Source: Lentzea aerocolonigenes
GTDB taxonomy: Bacteria; Actinomycetota; Actinomycetes; Mycobacteriales; Pseudonocardiaceae
Direction of reading: 5' to 3'
Length of the DNA stretch: 64,000 nucleotides
NCBI RefSeq assembly: GCF_000974445.1
Contig: NZ_BBOJ01000010.1
Coordinates: forward strand, 124,001-188,000
The stretch's first letter is position 1. Each line of letters starts with the position of its first letter. The translations under genes were made by a program, and so were the position numbers. The notes under the pieces are model-generated. The model saw only the letters and a program-made list of their open reading frames with translations, was not told the DNA's origin and searched no databases. Positions 35,971 to 45,304 of this stretch are shown one piece after another.

Positions 35971-38310
35971 GTGGACTCGCACGCTGGCACTCAACGCCGC
36001 ATCGCCGAGCTGCTTGTCGCCCACGTCCGTCAGGCAAGCCTTGGATGGCTCGGTGTGAACGCCTACATCCGCCAGCATCTGCCGACACACGCCTCGAACG
36101 GTGACCTCCTTGGCGAGCTGATCAAGGAAGTGGGTTTCCTGGGCGCGGCGGCCCCTGAGCGACTCCTACCGGAGTTGCCGCCGCTCGCAGCACACAGCGA
36201 TCAGGTGATCGGTGGGATCGCGCGCGCCTACATGCGGCTCGGAGCGTCGCGCGTGGGAAGCACCTTCGTACAACGAGTGGTCAATCTCGACCTCGAATAT
36301 GCAGGTGAAGAAGCTGGACAGCGGCTGGACATGGATGCCTATGCCGCGTACCTGCCGTGGCGATTGTTGTTCATCGAGGGCCGAAGGAGCGCCCTACTCG
36401 GACGACCGCAGATCGGCTCGCAGGACCTCTCGGCGCTGGCCACCAGCGAGGTCGCTGCCAGCAAGATAATGGCGACCTCCACGGAGGATCACCACATCCA
36501 AACATGGAGCACCAGCACGGGCGAACAGCTGCTGGACTGGAAGGCTCACCATGAGAGCATCCGCTCACTGTCGCTCGTGACGGAGCCCAGCGGGTTGCGA
36601 CTCATCTCGGCCAGCGCGGATGGCACGGTTCGACTGTGGGATCCCGAGACTGGAACGCAGGTCGCCCGCATCGCTACCACCTCTCCAGTCACGTGTGTGA
36701 CGACTGAGAGGCGTGACAGCCTCCTTGTGTTTGCCGGCGGAGAAGACGGCGCGCTACGGAGCATGACCGCACGCACAGGCACGCCACTCGACGAGTGGCA
36801 GGCGCACCGGGACGCAGTGTCAACTCTGACCGCCGGCTACATCGCGGGCCAGCCTGTAGTGGTGTCGGGTGGCCTCGACCGAGTAGTCAATGTCTGGCGC
36901 ACCGCTGATCAGGAGAATCTGCTCAGCTTGACCGGGCCGACCGGCAGCATCATCGCAGTCGCCGTCGGATCAATCGGCGAGCGCCCCGTGATCGCATCCG
37001 GCAATGCCGACGAGTCTGTGTGGTTGTGGGATGGAATCACTGGCACGGTCCTATACCGGCTCACCGAGCACGAGGCCGGCGTGACAAGTCTGGCCTTCGC
37101 AGTCGTTGCAGGTGTTCCGACACTAGCGTCAGGCAGCACAGACATGACGATCCGGCTCTGGGATTGTGTAACCGGCGCATGTCGACTTGTGCTGCACGGT
37201 CATCTCGGCGGTATCCGCGGTCTTGAGTTCCAATCGATCGACGGCGAGCTAAGACTTATCTCGGCAAGTGCCGATCGCTCGATTCGCGTATGGAACCCAG
37301 TTGACGGCCAGAGCGTGCCTCCTGCTGCGCCACCGATCGACAGTGGCGCCACTAGCATCTGGCTTTGGGGGCAAGAGCACACCGAACAGAACAACCAGTC
37401 AGCAGTTCACGCCGGCCCGGTGCGGTCCGTCGCCTTCGCCGAGATCCATCAGCGCAGAGTGATCATCTCGGGTGCCCAGGACGGCTGGTTGCATGTCCGA
37501 GACGGCGTCACCGGCGAATTGCTGGAGCAGTGGCAGGGCCACAATGGCGGAACGCTCGCAGTTGCGGCCTTCACGATGGACGAGCGCACGATGGTGGTCT
37601 CCGGCGGACACGACGCGATGGTCCGCCTATGGGACGCAGACGAAGGCACACAAGTCGCCGCGTTCTCGGGTCATGCTCGTAGCGTCTGGGGGGTGGCGGC
37701 GGGATGGCTGCACGGGCGGCCGGTCTTGATATCAGGCAGTCGCGATCGAACAGTGCGCGTACTTGACGCAACTAGCGGTCAGATCCTGCACGTTTTGGAG
37801 GGCTCCAGAGAGAGGATCTGGGGCGTCGCATACGACACGATCGGCGATCGCCCGGTTATCGCGGCGGCCAGCACAGATCGCACCATCTGGATATGGGACG
37901 CCGAGACTGGTGATCTCATACGACGGTTGCACGGCCACACTCGAGGCTCCCGGTTCGTTTGTTTCGGTCGGTTACGCGAAAAACCTGTGGTAGCCGCGAC
38001 AAGCGCGGACCGAACCATTCGAGTATGGGACTATTTCTCAGGAACTCTAACGACCACTCTTCGCGGTCACACCGACGGCACTTGGGGAATTGCCACAGGC
38101 ATGTTTCAAGATCGGCCAATCATCGCGTCCGCAAGCGACGATCTGACCGTCCGAGTGTGGGACGTGCAGACTCAACGTTTTCTAAGCCTGCCCCAAGCAT
38201 CGCCCGTATACGCGATCGATATACACAACAATCATGTAGCAGCTGGCACGGACCGCCATACGATCGCATTCGATCTTCTTCCGTCATTGTTCGACGAGAT
38301 GAGCGGATGA
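35971..38310 (+). CDS. WD40-repeat protein with STAND-type helical N-terminus
   Basis: This is a 779-residue protein. Residues about 1-165 are helical (QRRIAELLVAHVRQASLGWL, then NAYIRQHLPTHASNG) and resemble the segment linking ATPase and beta-propeller in caspase-STAND-WD40 proteins. At least eleven WD40 repeats follow, for example SADGTVRLWDPETG, SGSTDMTIRLWDCVTG, SASADRSIRVWNPV, SGGHDAMVRLWDADEG and SASDDLTVRVWDVQTQ. The propellers would sense a ligand or partner. The gene starts with GTG, and its stop overlaps the carrier-protein ATG, so it is the first gene of the long plus-strand operon. Confidence 0.88.
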   Translation: MDSHAGTQRRIAELLVAHVRQASLGWLGVNAYIRQHLPTHASNGDLLGELIKEVGFLGAAAPERLLPELPPLAAHSDQVIGGIARAYMRLGASRVGSTFVQRVVNLDLEYAGEEAGQRLDMDAYAAYLPWRLLFIEGRRSALLGRPQIGSQDLSALATSEVAASKIMATSTEDHHIQTWSTSTGEQLLDWKAHHESIRSLSLVTEPSGLRLISASADGTVRLWDPETGTQVARIATTSPVTCVTTERRDSLLVFAGGEDGALRSMTARTGTPLDEWQAHRDAVSTLTAGYIAGQPVVVSGGLDRVVNVWRTADQENLLSLTGPTGSIIAVAVGSIGERPVIASGNADESVWLWDGITGTVLYRLTEHEAGVTSLAFAVVAGVPTLASGSTDMTIRLWDCVTGACRLVLHGHLGGIRGLEFQSIDGELRLISASADRSIRVWNPVDGQSVPPAAPPIDSGATSIWLWGQEHTEQNNQSAVHAGPVRSVAFAEIHQRRVIISGAQDGWLHVRDGVTGELLEQWQGHNGGTLAVAAFTMDERTMVVSGGHDAMVRLWDADEGTQVAAFSGHARSVWGVAAGWLHGRPVLISGSRDRTVRVLDATSGQILHVLEGSRERIWGVAYDTIGDRPVIAAASTDRTIWIWDAETGDLIRRLHGHTRGSRFVCFGRLREKPVVAATSADRTIRVWDYFSGTLTTTLRGHTDGTWGIATGMFQDRPIIASASDDLTVRVWDVQTQRFLSLPQASPVYAIDIHNNHVAAGTDRHTIAFDLLPSLFDEMSG

Positions 38311-38591
38311 CGCCAATGAGCGCCGCATCAGAAGCGGGACGCGACGCCTTCGATCAGGCGTTCGATCAGATACTGAAGGAATCCTTAAATTCTGACATAA
38401 TTCCACCAGACAACCTACAGCTAACTGACGTCGGAATCAGTTCGTTTCAGATGGTTAAGCTAATGATGAACCTAGAGGACGAATTTGACTCCATGTGGCC
38501 TCTTGACTATCTCGTAGCTCCACCTCAGATTACCACCTTAGGGCAACTCCGGCGCTTGACTAAAGATCTTCTGCGCAAGAATGGTCGATAA
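38307..38591 (+). CDS. Acyl/peptidyl carrier protein 1
   Basis: This is a 94-residue protein with the phosphopantetheine site DVGISSFQMVKLMMNLEDEF, where one of the two serines after GI would be modified. The flanking helices fit the four-helix carrier fold. Its ATG overlaps the WD40 stop (ATGA). It contains two TTA leucine codons (in ESLNSD and TTLGQL), so translation may depend on the rare leucyl-tRNA. The downstream BtrH-like gene suggests an acyl or aminoacyl group is unloaded from this carrier. Confidence 0.88.
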   Translation: MTPMSAASEAGRDAFDQAFDQILKESLNSDIIPPDNLQLTDVGISSFQMVKLMMNLEDEFDSMWPLDYLVAPPQITTLGQLRRLTKDLLRKNGR

Positions 38592-38616
38592 ATCGATGCG
38601 AACCAGGTGATCTTTG

Positions 38617-39519
38617 ATGCAACCGTCAGCAACTCCTAAGGGCGACCAAGTGGATCGGACGAAAGAACCGATCGCCACTTGCCACTGGAGCCTGCTGGCC
38701 CATGCCTTGGCGATATCGGGTCACCGCGGCTATGCCAAAACCCTCGGATTGGCATGGGGCTGCCAGTTCAGAGGTCCCGGTGTCTTATTCGGCGCGATGA
38801 CATGGAATGAAGTATTCGCCGATATCTCCGGCGCCGTAGTGACAATCGAAACTTTCGCCGATTCGACTTGTGCGCGAGCTCGCGAGCTCGACCTCACCTC
38901 AGCCGGCTGCGCTTTCGTCGCCGAAGTCGACCAGTATCATTTGCCTAGATACGCAGGCGCCCGTCAACATGTGGTTCACGCCATCCTCATACTGGAGCGA
39001 ACCGATACGCTGGTCCGGTTCATAGACGCTCAGCTTGACCACTCGGTCGTGACTGTCACGGCTGAGATATTTGACACGATGCGGTCCACGCCGTGCGCAG
39101 GACGCGTCGAGCCAATGAAGCTTTATTCCCTAGTACGTGCGCCGAACTCGACACCTTCACCGGATGCAATCCTCATCGCCGTGCGTCGTCATCTCCAGCA
39201 AAATCATGCACAATCTATAACAGCACTAGAGAGCTACATCCAATGGGCGAGACACGATGACGGACAAATAGATGTCTGCCGCCCGGCCGGAGAGCGCTAT
39301 CAGGCGACCGTCCTCTTTCGCCATCTCGCCGCGTGTGGCGTTACGCAAGTTTCACAGATTGCCAACAGATTGGAGAGCTTGACTGATGATTGGTATTTGG
39401 CCCATATGCTGGGAACCCATCAGTCCAACCTCTCTGGGCGCCGGCGGGAGCGGGTAGTCCGCTTGCTTGAGCGGCTCTTAGAAGCAGAGCGCGAGACCGT
39501 CGCACTGGTGCTGCGATGA
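38617..39519 (+). CDS. BtrH-like acyl-carrier-protein transferase
   Basis: This is a 300-residue protein from the ATG at 38617 (AGGTGA eight bases upstream). The N-terminal ~150 residues resemble the BtrH domain: Cys22 in ATCHWSLLAHAL, a FVAEVDQYHLPRY strand, then QHVVHAILIL and FIDAQLD, giving a possible Cys22/His121/Asp137 triad. BtrH moves an acyl group from its carrier protein to an amine. The C-terminal half is helical, as in DUF4872-type extensions. The position between two carrier proteins supports transfer from a carrier to an acceptor. The similarity is moderate. Confidence 0.65.
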   Translation: MQPSATPKGDQVDRTKEPIATCHWSLLAHALAISGHRGYAKTLGLAWGCQFRGPGVLFGAMTWNEVFADISGAVVTIETFADSTCARARELDLTSAGCAFVAEVDQYHLPRYAGARQHVVHAILILERTDTLVRFIDAQLDHSVVTVTAEIFDTMRSTPCAGRVEPMKLYSLVRAPNSTPSPDAILIAVRRHLQQNHAQSITALESYIQWARHDDGQIDVCRPAGERYQATVLFRHLAACGVTQVSQIANRLESLTDDWYLAHMLGTHQSNLSGRRRERVVRLLERLLEAERETVALVLR

Positions 39520-40154
39520 GGCCGATCAGTGAAGTCCCCCAGCCGGACGCTCCAGTTCCAGTCTACGCAGATAGCAGCGATTTACCATCTGGCATGCATC
39601 GAGCCTTCGTTGTCGAAGCCGCACGTTGGGGACGAGTAAGGAATCTAACCAACGCAATTGCGCCGTCGGTGTCGACATGGCAGGCCGTAATTCGGGCCGA
39701 GCACCTGTACGTCTCTCTAAGGAGGGTAGATCCCTCTACACAGGCGATCCTCTGCCTGTTCACTTCGATACTGAACGGCTGCGCGTATTGCATTGATGAC
39801 GCGGCTGCAGCAGCATTGAAAGAAAACGTCACGGCCAACCAGTTGCGAGCGCTGCACACGCCATCCTCAGTATTCGACACCAAAGTCGTCGCCGCATTGA
39901 ACTACACAAAATGGATCGTCCAGCAGCCATCCTCTGTCCCAAACTCCGTAATCAGCGAACTCCGACACCACGTCGAAGAAGAAGAGTTTTTGGAACTTAC
40001 CGCGCTGGTCGCGATGAAGTGCTTCTGGAACCACTTCGTCTCAGCCCTACACATATTACCCGAAGGACACTGCACCGATCATGAACTCTTCCGTGATCTG
40101 TGCGCACTGAGTACATCATTGCGCGAACCAAATAACCCGGTGGAACTACAATGA
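39516..40154 (+). CDS. AhpD/carboxymuconolactone-decarboxylase-like protein
   Basis: This is a 212-residue protein. The core CLFTSILNGCAYCIDDAAAA carries the CxxC pair of AhpD-type proteins, but the usual following His is Asp (CIDD). The rest is all-helical. Members act as peroxidase-like or isomerase-like helpers using the Cys pair. The ATG overlaps the previous stop, and its own stop overlaps the carbamoyltransferase start. Confidence 0.8.
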   Translation: MRPISEVPQPDAPVPVYADSSDLPSGMHRAFVVEAARWGRVRNLTNAIAPSVSTWQAVIRAEHLYVSLRRVDPSTQAILCLFTSILNGCAYCIDDAAAAALKENVTANQLRALHTPSSVFDTKVVAALNYTKWIVQQPSSVPNSVISELRHHVEEEEFLELTALVAMKCFWNHFVSALHILPEGHCTDHELFRDLCALSTSLREPNNPVELQ

Positions 40155-41956
40155 AGATCCACAACTCGCCAGCCCAGTACGTGCTAGGGGTAAACTCCGG
40201 TCCGCACGATGGCTCGGCGGTCATTTTGCGCGATGGCCTCCTGCTCGCCATGGTCGAGCAGGAGCGACTGAGCAGGAACCGATACGCACTTGGAGAGTCG
40301 CCGTCAAAAGCTATCGCGGCGTGCCTTCGGCACGCCGCCATCGAACTCGCTGACGTGACTACGATCGCGGTTGGGTGGGACGTACCAAGGCTCTGCGAGG
40401 TGGAGGGAACGCGATACGACCGCACCGCGTTCCTGCATTGGATGCTCGGCTCGCTGTGGGACGGGCAGGCGAGCCTGACATTAAGATTCGTCGAACACCA
40501 TTTAGCACATGCAGCAAGCGCCTTTTACACTAGTGGTTTCCCAAACGCTGCGATCGTCGTCGCCGACGGACGTGGAGAGACCGTTTCGACAAGCATCGCC
40601 CTGGGCAGTCCTAGCGGCATAGAGATAGTAAATACCTGGGGCATCGAGGCCTCTCTCGGCCATCTATACGGCTGGGTTGCCGACTGGGTAGGCTTCACGC
40701 ACTGGGGTGCAGGAAAGCTCATGGGCCTGGCTGCCTATGGCCGCGCCAATCAACACGTGCCGCTCATTGCGACCCCAGATGGATACCTCATCGTCGGTGG
40801 ATCGCCATCGAGCGCTCCAGCCAAGCAACAGTTCATGCTCTCCCGTAGCCGGACTCGTGCTCATCTTCGAATGTCGAATCCTCCCTTTAGTGCCGGTAAC
40901 CCTTGCGACGTGATGGCGTACGCGGACCTCGCAGCGTCGATGCAGCAGGCACTCGAAGAGTCCATCCTCTCGCTCGCCAGCCTGGCACGCCGCCTGACTG
41001 GTGAAAACAGACTAGTGATGGCTGGAGGGGTGGCGCTCAATTGTGCGGCTAACGGGCGACTACAGCGTTCAGGATTGTTCCAGGAGGTGTGGGTGCCGCC
41101 GGTTCCCAACGACGCGGGAGTGAGCCTGGGGGCCGCACTAGTGGTGGACCGTGAGACACGCGGAGCCCCCGTGACCGCATCGAGGTTGACGCACGCGTTT
41201 TGGGCGCCAACCATGCCTAGCTTAGACGCGCAAGCGCTGCAACAGCTCGATTCATTCGAGATTGAACAGCACGATGAAACATCCCTTGTCGAGGCGGTTG
41301 CACGACACCTCGCCGATGGTTCAGTCGTTGGCTGGTGGCAAGGTCGGGCAGAGATTGGGCAACGAGCTCTCGGAGCACGAAGCATACTTTGCGACCCGCG
41401 TAAACGAGAGGCCACGGCCAGGGTAAACGGCCTCAAAAAACGCGAGCATTGGCGGCCGCTAGCGCCAGCGCTGCCGGAACAGGACTTTGGCCGCTTTTTC
41501 GATGGTGACCCCTCCGGCCTCGCCGACTTCATGCTCGCTGCCTGGCCTGTCCGTGCCGCTGTGCGCGCTCGTATCCCAGCTGCCATCCACGTAGACGGCT
41601 CAGCCCGCCCGCAAATCGTTCGCCATCAGCACAACCGATTCCATCAGCTCCTGGAGGCCTTCGAGACATACGCTGACGTTCCTGTTCTAATCAATACTTC
41701 CTTTAACGTTGCTGGCAAGCCAATAGTGCTAACCTCCGACGACGCCGTGAACACCATGCTGCACAGCGATCTAGACGTGCTAGTACTCGACAACTTAGTC
41801 ATCCGCCGCCCCCGCCAACCAACTGTGTCACGATATCGAACGGCGGCGGATCGGCCACTGTCGTTCACCCCTTGGGCCTCCGCACAATCCGCCAGAACAT
41901 CAGGCCGAGCGCCTTCATCACCTCAGATACCGGGCGTTCCGGAAGATGGAGCGTAG
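40151..41956 (+). CDS. O-carbamoyltransferase (NodU/CmcH/TobZ family) 1
   Basis: This is a 601-residue protein of normal family length. The N-terminal Kae1-like domain has GVNSGPHDGSAVIL, HHLAHAASAFY and VVADGRGE. The C-terminal YrdC-like part has GRAEIGQRALGARSIL and VLINTSFNVAGKPIV. The family transfers a carbamoyl group from carbamoyl phosphate, through carbamoyl adenylate, to a hydroxyl. It overlaps the AhpD-like gene by four bases, and a TTG-start carrier protein follows after three. The last ~40 residues are a low-complexity extension. Confidence 0.92.
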   Translation: MKIHNSPAQYVLGVNSGPHDGSAVILRDGLLLAMVEQERLSRNRYALGESPSKAIAACLRHAAIELADVTTIAVGWDVPRLCEVEGTRYDRTAFLHWMLGSLWDGQASLTLRFVEHHLAHAASAFYTSGFPNAAIVVADGRGETVSTSIALGSPSGIEIVNTWGIEASLGHLYGWVADWVGFTHWGAGKLMGLAAYGRANQHVPLIATPDGYLIVGGSPSSAPAKQQFMLSRSRTRAHLRMSNPPFSAGNPCDVMAYADLAASMQQALEESILSLASLARRLTGENRLVMAGGVALNCAANGRLQRSGLFQEVWVPPVPNDAGVSLGAALVVDRETRGAPVTASRLTHAFWAPTMPSLDAQALQQLDSFEIEQHDETSLVEAVARHLADGSVVGWWQGRAEIGQRALGARSILCDPRKREATARVNGLKKREHWRPLAPALPEQDFGRFFDGDPSGLADFMLAAWPVRAAVRARIPAAIHVDGSARPQIVRHQHNRFHQLLEAFETYADVPVLINTSFNVAGKPIVLTSDDAVNTMLHSDLDVLVLDNLVIRRPRQPTVSRYRTAADRPLSFTPWASAQSARTSGRAPSSPQIPGVPEDGA

Positions 41957-41959
41957 CCG

Positions 41960-42232
41960 TTGTCCGGAACGAGTGCTGACCAAACATCCTGCCTCATTCG
42001 AAAAGTCCTGCGTGAACATGCACGTATCCCAACACCGGTGGACGAGCTCGGCGACGACGCCGACCTCTACCGAGCAGGTATGACATCCCTGGCCTGCGTC
42101 AGCGTCATGTTGGCCCTCGAGGACGCCTTCTCTATCGAGTTCCCTGACCACCTGCTGCAGAAACAGACGTTCATCAACATCCACTCGATCAGGGCGGCGC
42201 TTACGGAAGCATCGCGGGGTGAGAAGACATGA
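41960..42232 (+). CDS. Aminoacyl carrier protein 2 (partner of aa:CP ligase)
   Basis: This is a 90-residue protein with the modification site DLYRAGMTSLACVSVMLALE; the serine in MTSL is the expected phosphopantetheine anchor. The downstream IEFPDHLLQKQTF is typical of carriers used by amino acid:[carrier protein] ligases. Start is TTG at 41960, the only start after the preceding TAG. Its ATGA junction with the dehydrogenase and the ligase two genes on identify it as the likely ligase substrate. Confidence 0.9.
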   Translation: MSGTSADQTSCLIRKVLREHARIPTPVDELGDDADLYRAGMTSLACVSVMLALEDAFSIEFPDHLLQKQTFINIHSIRAALTEASRGEKT

Positions 42233-43386
42233 ACCTTAGAGGCGTAGACCAAGATCCAGTGGGCGACCGAGCTTCTGTGGTCGCACATCAGGTCGTCAGG
42301 CAGTGGGCAACTGACGTGGACCGGCAGGGCCGCTTCCCCACGGAGGCATTTACCGCGATCAGGCAGGCACGCTTGCTGTCTACACTCATACCGCCTGCAC
42401 TAGGTGGCGAGGGCGCCACACTGGCTGACGTCGCGCAGATAGTCGAGCTGTTTGCACGAAGTTGCGCGTCGACCGCGCTGATCTACGCAATGCACCAGAT
42501 CCAGGTCGCATGCCTGTTGCACCACGGTCACAACTCAATGTGCCAAAATATTCTCCGAGATGTCGCCGACCACCAAATGCTCCTAGGTTCCGCTACGTCA
42601 GAGAATGGCGTCAACGGAGACATTAGATCCAGCACGTGCGCGCTTGAGCAAAGCGAAGGAACTGTCCGGATCGATAAGCACACGCGCGTGATCTCCTATG
42701 CCGAGGAGGCAGATGCCCTTCTAATAACCGCGCGCCGCACTCGGGGAAGCCCGCTTAACGACCAAGTATTGGTTCTCTGTCGGCGGAATGACTTCGATTT
42801 GGAACGCACTGGCGGGGCCGAGCTTCTGGGGCTACGAGGCACACGCAGCCTGCCATATCGGCTCCGCGGAACCGCACCGCTCGAGGCAGTGCTAAACGAC
42901 CCCTTTGACGAAATTCTCGCGACGACGATGCTCCCGGTCGCCCACACACTGTGGAGCGCTGTCTGGCTCGGCATAGCGACGGAAGCATTGCACCTTGCGT
43001 CGCAGTTTATCCAGGCAGCGGCTCGAAAGACTCCTGGAATTCTCCCAGTCGGCACCTTGCGACTTTCTGGACTAACACAAAAACAATATCAGATGCGCGA
43101 ACTGACAGGCGCAGCGGTCCGACGGATCGACAGCAATGACGCCATCCTCCTTCCCAAGGCTGCCGACGTTGTCTTCATGAATAACCTCAAGGTCTCAACC
43201 TCGTCAATGTGCGTGGACGTAGTCAGCGGGGCACTCATGGTTACTGGCCTAGCCGGCTATCAGGAGGAGGGTACCTACGCGATGGGACGCATGCTGCGGG
43301 ACGCATACGGCGGCCTCATCATGGTCAATAATGACAGGTTGATCACCGACACTGCGCAATTGCTGCTCTCGGTGCGGACATGGTGA
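42229..43386 (+). CDS. Acyl-CoA dehydrogenase-like flavoprotein
   Basis: This is a 385-residue protein with the three-domain acyl-CoA dehydrogenase layout: N-terminal helices (LIPPALGGEGATLADVAQIV), a beta domain (LLGSATSENGVNGDIR) and a C-terminal helical bundle (VDVVSGALMVTGLAGYQEEG). It is expected to bind FAD and oxidise the aminoacyl group held on the carrier protein, giving a dehydro-amino acid. No Glu catalytic base is obvious at the usual position. The gene overlaps carrier protein 2 and the ligase. Confidence 0.85.
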   Translation: MNLRGVDQDPVGDRASVVAHQVVRQWATDVDRQGRFPTEAFTAIRQARLLSTLIPPALGGEGATLADVAQIVELFARSCASTALIYAMHQIQVACLLHHGHNSMCQNILRDVADHQMLLGSATSENGVNGDIRSSTCALEQSEGTVRIDKHTRVISYAEEADALLITARRTRGSPLNDQVLVLCRRNDFDLERTGGAELLGLRGTRSLPYRLRGTAPLEAVLNDPFDEILATTMLPVAHTLWSAVWLGIATEALHLASQFIQAAARKTPGILPVGTLRLSGLTQKQYQMRELTGAAVRRIDSNDAILLPKAADVVFMNNLKVSTSSMCVDVVSGALMVTGLAGYQEEGTYAMGRMLRDAYGGLIMVNNDRLITDTAQLLLSVRTW

Positions 43387-44303
43387 CAGCCGACGACACC
43401 GGGCCCACCGGATTCCGAAACGCACTCCTACAGGCAGGACACTTAGTATCCTTAGGTGCCGACGGCCTATACGCATACGGCTCTGCCTTTGAGTCGATCA
43501 TACAAGGCGTCGATGCTTGCCTGCTGACTCGGACCAACCGCGATGGTGCACCGCGCCTATACCTACCACCACTCTGTCGGACTGAAGACTTCCTAGCCAC
43601 GGATTACCTCACTTCGTTTCCACACCTCGCTGGAACCGTGTTCGGCTTCGCCGGCAACGACAGCGACTACACCGCGATGCACCAGCAGACTCTGAATCAC
43701 CAACCTTGGACTCATGGCGTAACCCCTGTCGGGCTGACGCTTGTGTCGGCAACCTGCCAACCAGCCTTTGAACTCTTCCGCGGCTCGTTACCCGAGGAGG
43801 GCCGCCGAGTCGATCTTTTGGGGCAGTGCTTCCGGCATGAACCGTCGACAGACCCCACACGCATGCAATCGTTCCGACAGCGTGAATTCCTCTTTCTTGG
43901 CAGTGCCGAAGATGCCTCCTCTTTCCGTGATCAATGGGTCAACTATGGAATCGAAGCAATGCATGCACTAGGTTTAGATGTTCGGCCAGCGACTGCCACT
44001 GACCCATTCTTTGGCCGACCAGGAAAGCTGCTAGCAGCCCACCAGCGCGATACAGGCGCCAAGATCGAACTCGTAACAGATCTATATAGCGAACGCGACA
44101 CGCCCGCGACCGCCCTCGCTTCTTGTAACGCACATGGCACGCACTTCGGTCGCGCCTTCGGCATCACATGCGCTGATGGAGCGACCGCACATACAAGTTG
44201 CGTCGGCTTTGGCCTTGAGAGGCTCGCTCTCGCGTTGCTCCGGGTACACGGATTGAGCCCATCGGGCTGGCCTATCCAGGTTCGTCAGGCGGTTGGACTA
44301 TGA
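43380..44303 (+). CDS. Amino acid:[carrier protein] ligase (class II aaRS-like)
   Basis: This is a 307-residue protein resembling a catalytic domain of atypical seryl-tRNA synthetase without a tRNA-binding domain. Motif 2 is MQSFRQREFLFLG; motif 3 is TSCVGFGLERLALAL. Cys126 (SATCQP), Glu169 (RQREF) and Cys274 (HTSCVG) fit the zinc site that recognises the amino group. Characterised homologues activate small amino acids such as glycine or alanine and load them onto a carrier protein rather than a tRNA. The gene overlaps the dehydrogenase by seven bases and DUF1839 by four. Confidence 0.92.
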   Translation: MVTADDTGPTGFRNALLQAGHLVSLGADGLYAYGSAFESIIQGVDACLLTRTNRDGAPRLYLPPLCRTEDFLATDYLTSFPHLAGTVFGFAGNDSDYTAMHQQTLNHQPWTHGVTPVGLTLVSATCQPAFELFRGSLPEEGRRVDLLGQCFRHEPSTDPTRMQSFRQREFLFLGSAEDASSFRDQWVNYGIEAMHALGLDVRPATATDPFFGRPGKLLAAHQRDTGAKIELVTDLYSERDTPATALASCNAHGTHFGRAFGITCADGATAHTSCVGFGLERLALALLRVHGLSPSGWPIQVRQAVGL

Positions 44304-45304
44304 GACCAATCGTAGCTATTGATCCTCAACGCCATGTCGCCCACCCGCTCCATAACGCCGAACGAGTCTGGACCGAAACGAGTTGCAGCATCGACGTGTG
44401 GATAGAGGTCCTTCACCCGCTTGACCTCGATCCGGTGGCAGCGCTCGCCTCAACACTGTCGGCCGATTTCCTGGGCGACCAATGGCGGCTTCTCAAATTT
44501 CCACTCGATGATCTGCGTCAGCTTTATGGTCTTGTTGTAGACGAATTTTCCGTCTGGCGCCCACTACTTGACCATATCGCCGATGCTCTTGATACAGGAC
44601 GTCTACTGACCGTAGAGGTCGATTCATGGTTTCTCCCCGACACAGCCGGTCGTTCCTACCATAGGAAGCACGTCAAGTCGACGATCATTCCGAACTATAT
44701 AAACCGCACTGGCCGCCGCATGGAGTACTTCCACGGCACGGGTTACTACGAGTTGTCGAGCAATGATTTTGATGGCCTGTTCCCCTCATACTCACGTGGC
44801 GGCGGACTATCCCTCACTCCGTATGTCGAGATCGTGTCTCTAGAACAGATCATTCGCTCAGATATTCTTCCTAGAGCAATCCATGCAGCTCAAGCGCACT
44901 TGATCCGTCGGCCGCTGATGAATCCGGTGGAGCAGCTTGGCAACCAGTTGGAGAAGAATCAGGAGAAACTACGACTGCGAGATGCGAGAAGGTTTCACGG
45001 GTACGCGTTCGCAACTATTCGACAATGCGGCGCTACTGCTGAACTAGCTGGATCATTCGCACGATGGCTGTCGACGCATTCCGATTTATACCTCGAAGAA
45101 GCGGCAGTGAGTTTCGATAAGGTGGCGCGTGAAGCTAGGAGCTTGCAGTTCAAACTTTCTAGACTCACCCACGGGCGTCCTGTCGACATACAACCGACGA
45201 TCGCAGCCATGGCGGGTTGCTGGGAAGCTGCCGTTGGAGAGATGACCGCTCGCCTTTGCAGCGGGTCTCATCCTGATGATTCAGTGGACAGGCTGCCGTG
45301 GTAA
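44300..45304 (+). CDS. DUF1839 family protein
   Basis: This is a 334-residue protein. Recognisable segments include HPLHNAERVWTETSCSIDVW, DFLGDQWRLLKFPLDDLR and VEVDSWFLPDTAGRSYHRKH, all typical of DUF1839. The family is repeatedly found beside amino acid:[carrier protein] ligases and has no established activity. The conserved Cys (TETSC), His (YHRKH) and Asp residues resemble a papain-like or transfer fold, so unloading of the aminoacyl group is possible. It overlaps both neighbours. Confidence 0.85.
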   Translation: MRPIVAIDPQRHVAHPLHNAERVWTETSCSIDVWIEVLHPLDLDPVAALASTLSADFLGDQWRLLKFPLDDLRQLYGLVVDEFSVWRPLLDHIADALDTGRLLTVEVDSWFLPDTAGRSYHRKHVKSTIIPNYINRTGRRMEYFHGTGYYELSSNDFDGLFPSYSRGGGLSLTPYVEIVSLEQIIRSDILPRAIHAAQAHLIRRPLMNPVEQLGNQLEKNQEKLRLRDARRFHGYAFATIRQCGATAELAGSFARWLSTHSDLYLEEAAVSFDKVAREARSLQFKLSRLTHGRPVDIQPTIAAMAGCWEAAVGEMTARLCSGSHPDDSVDRLPW

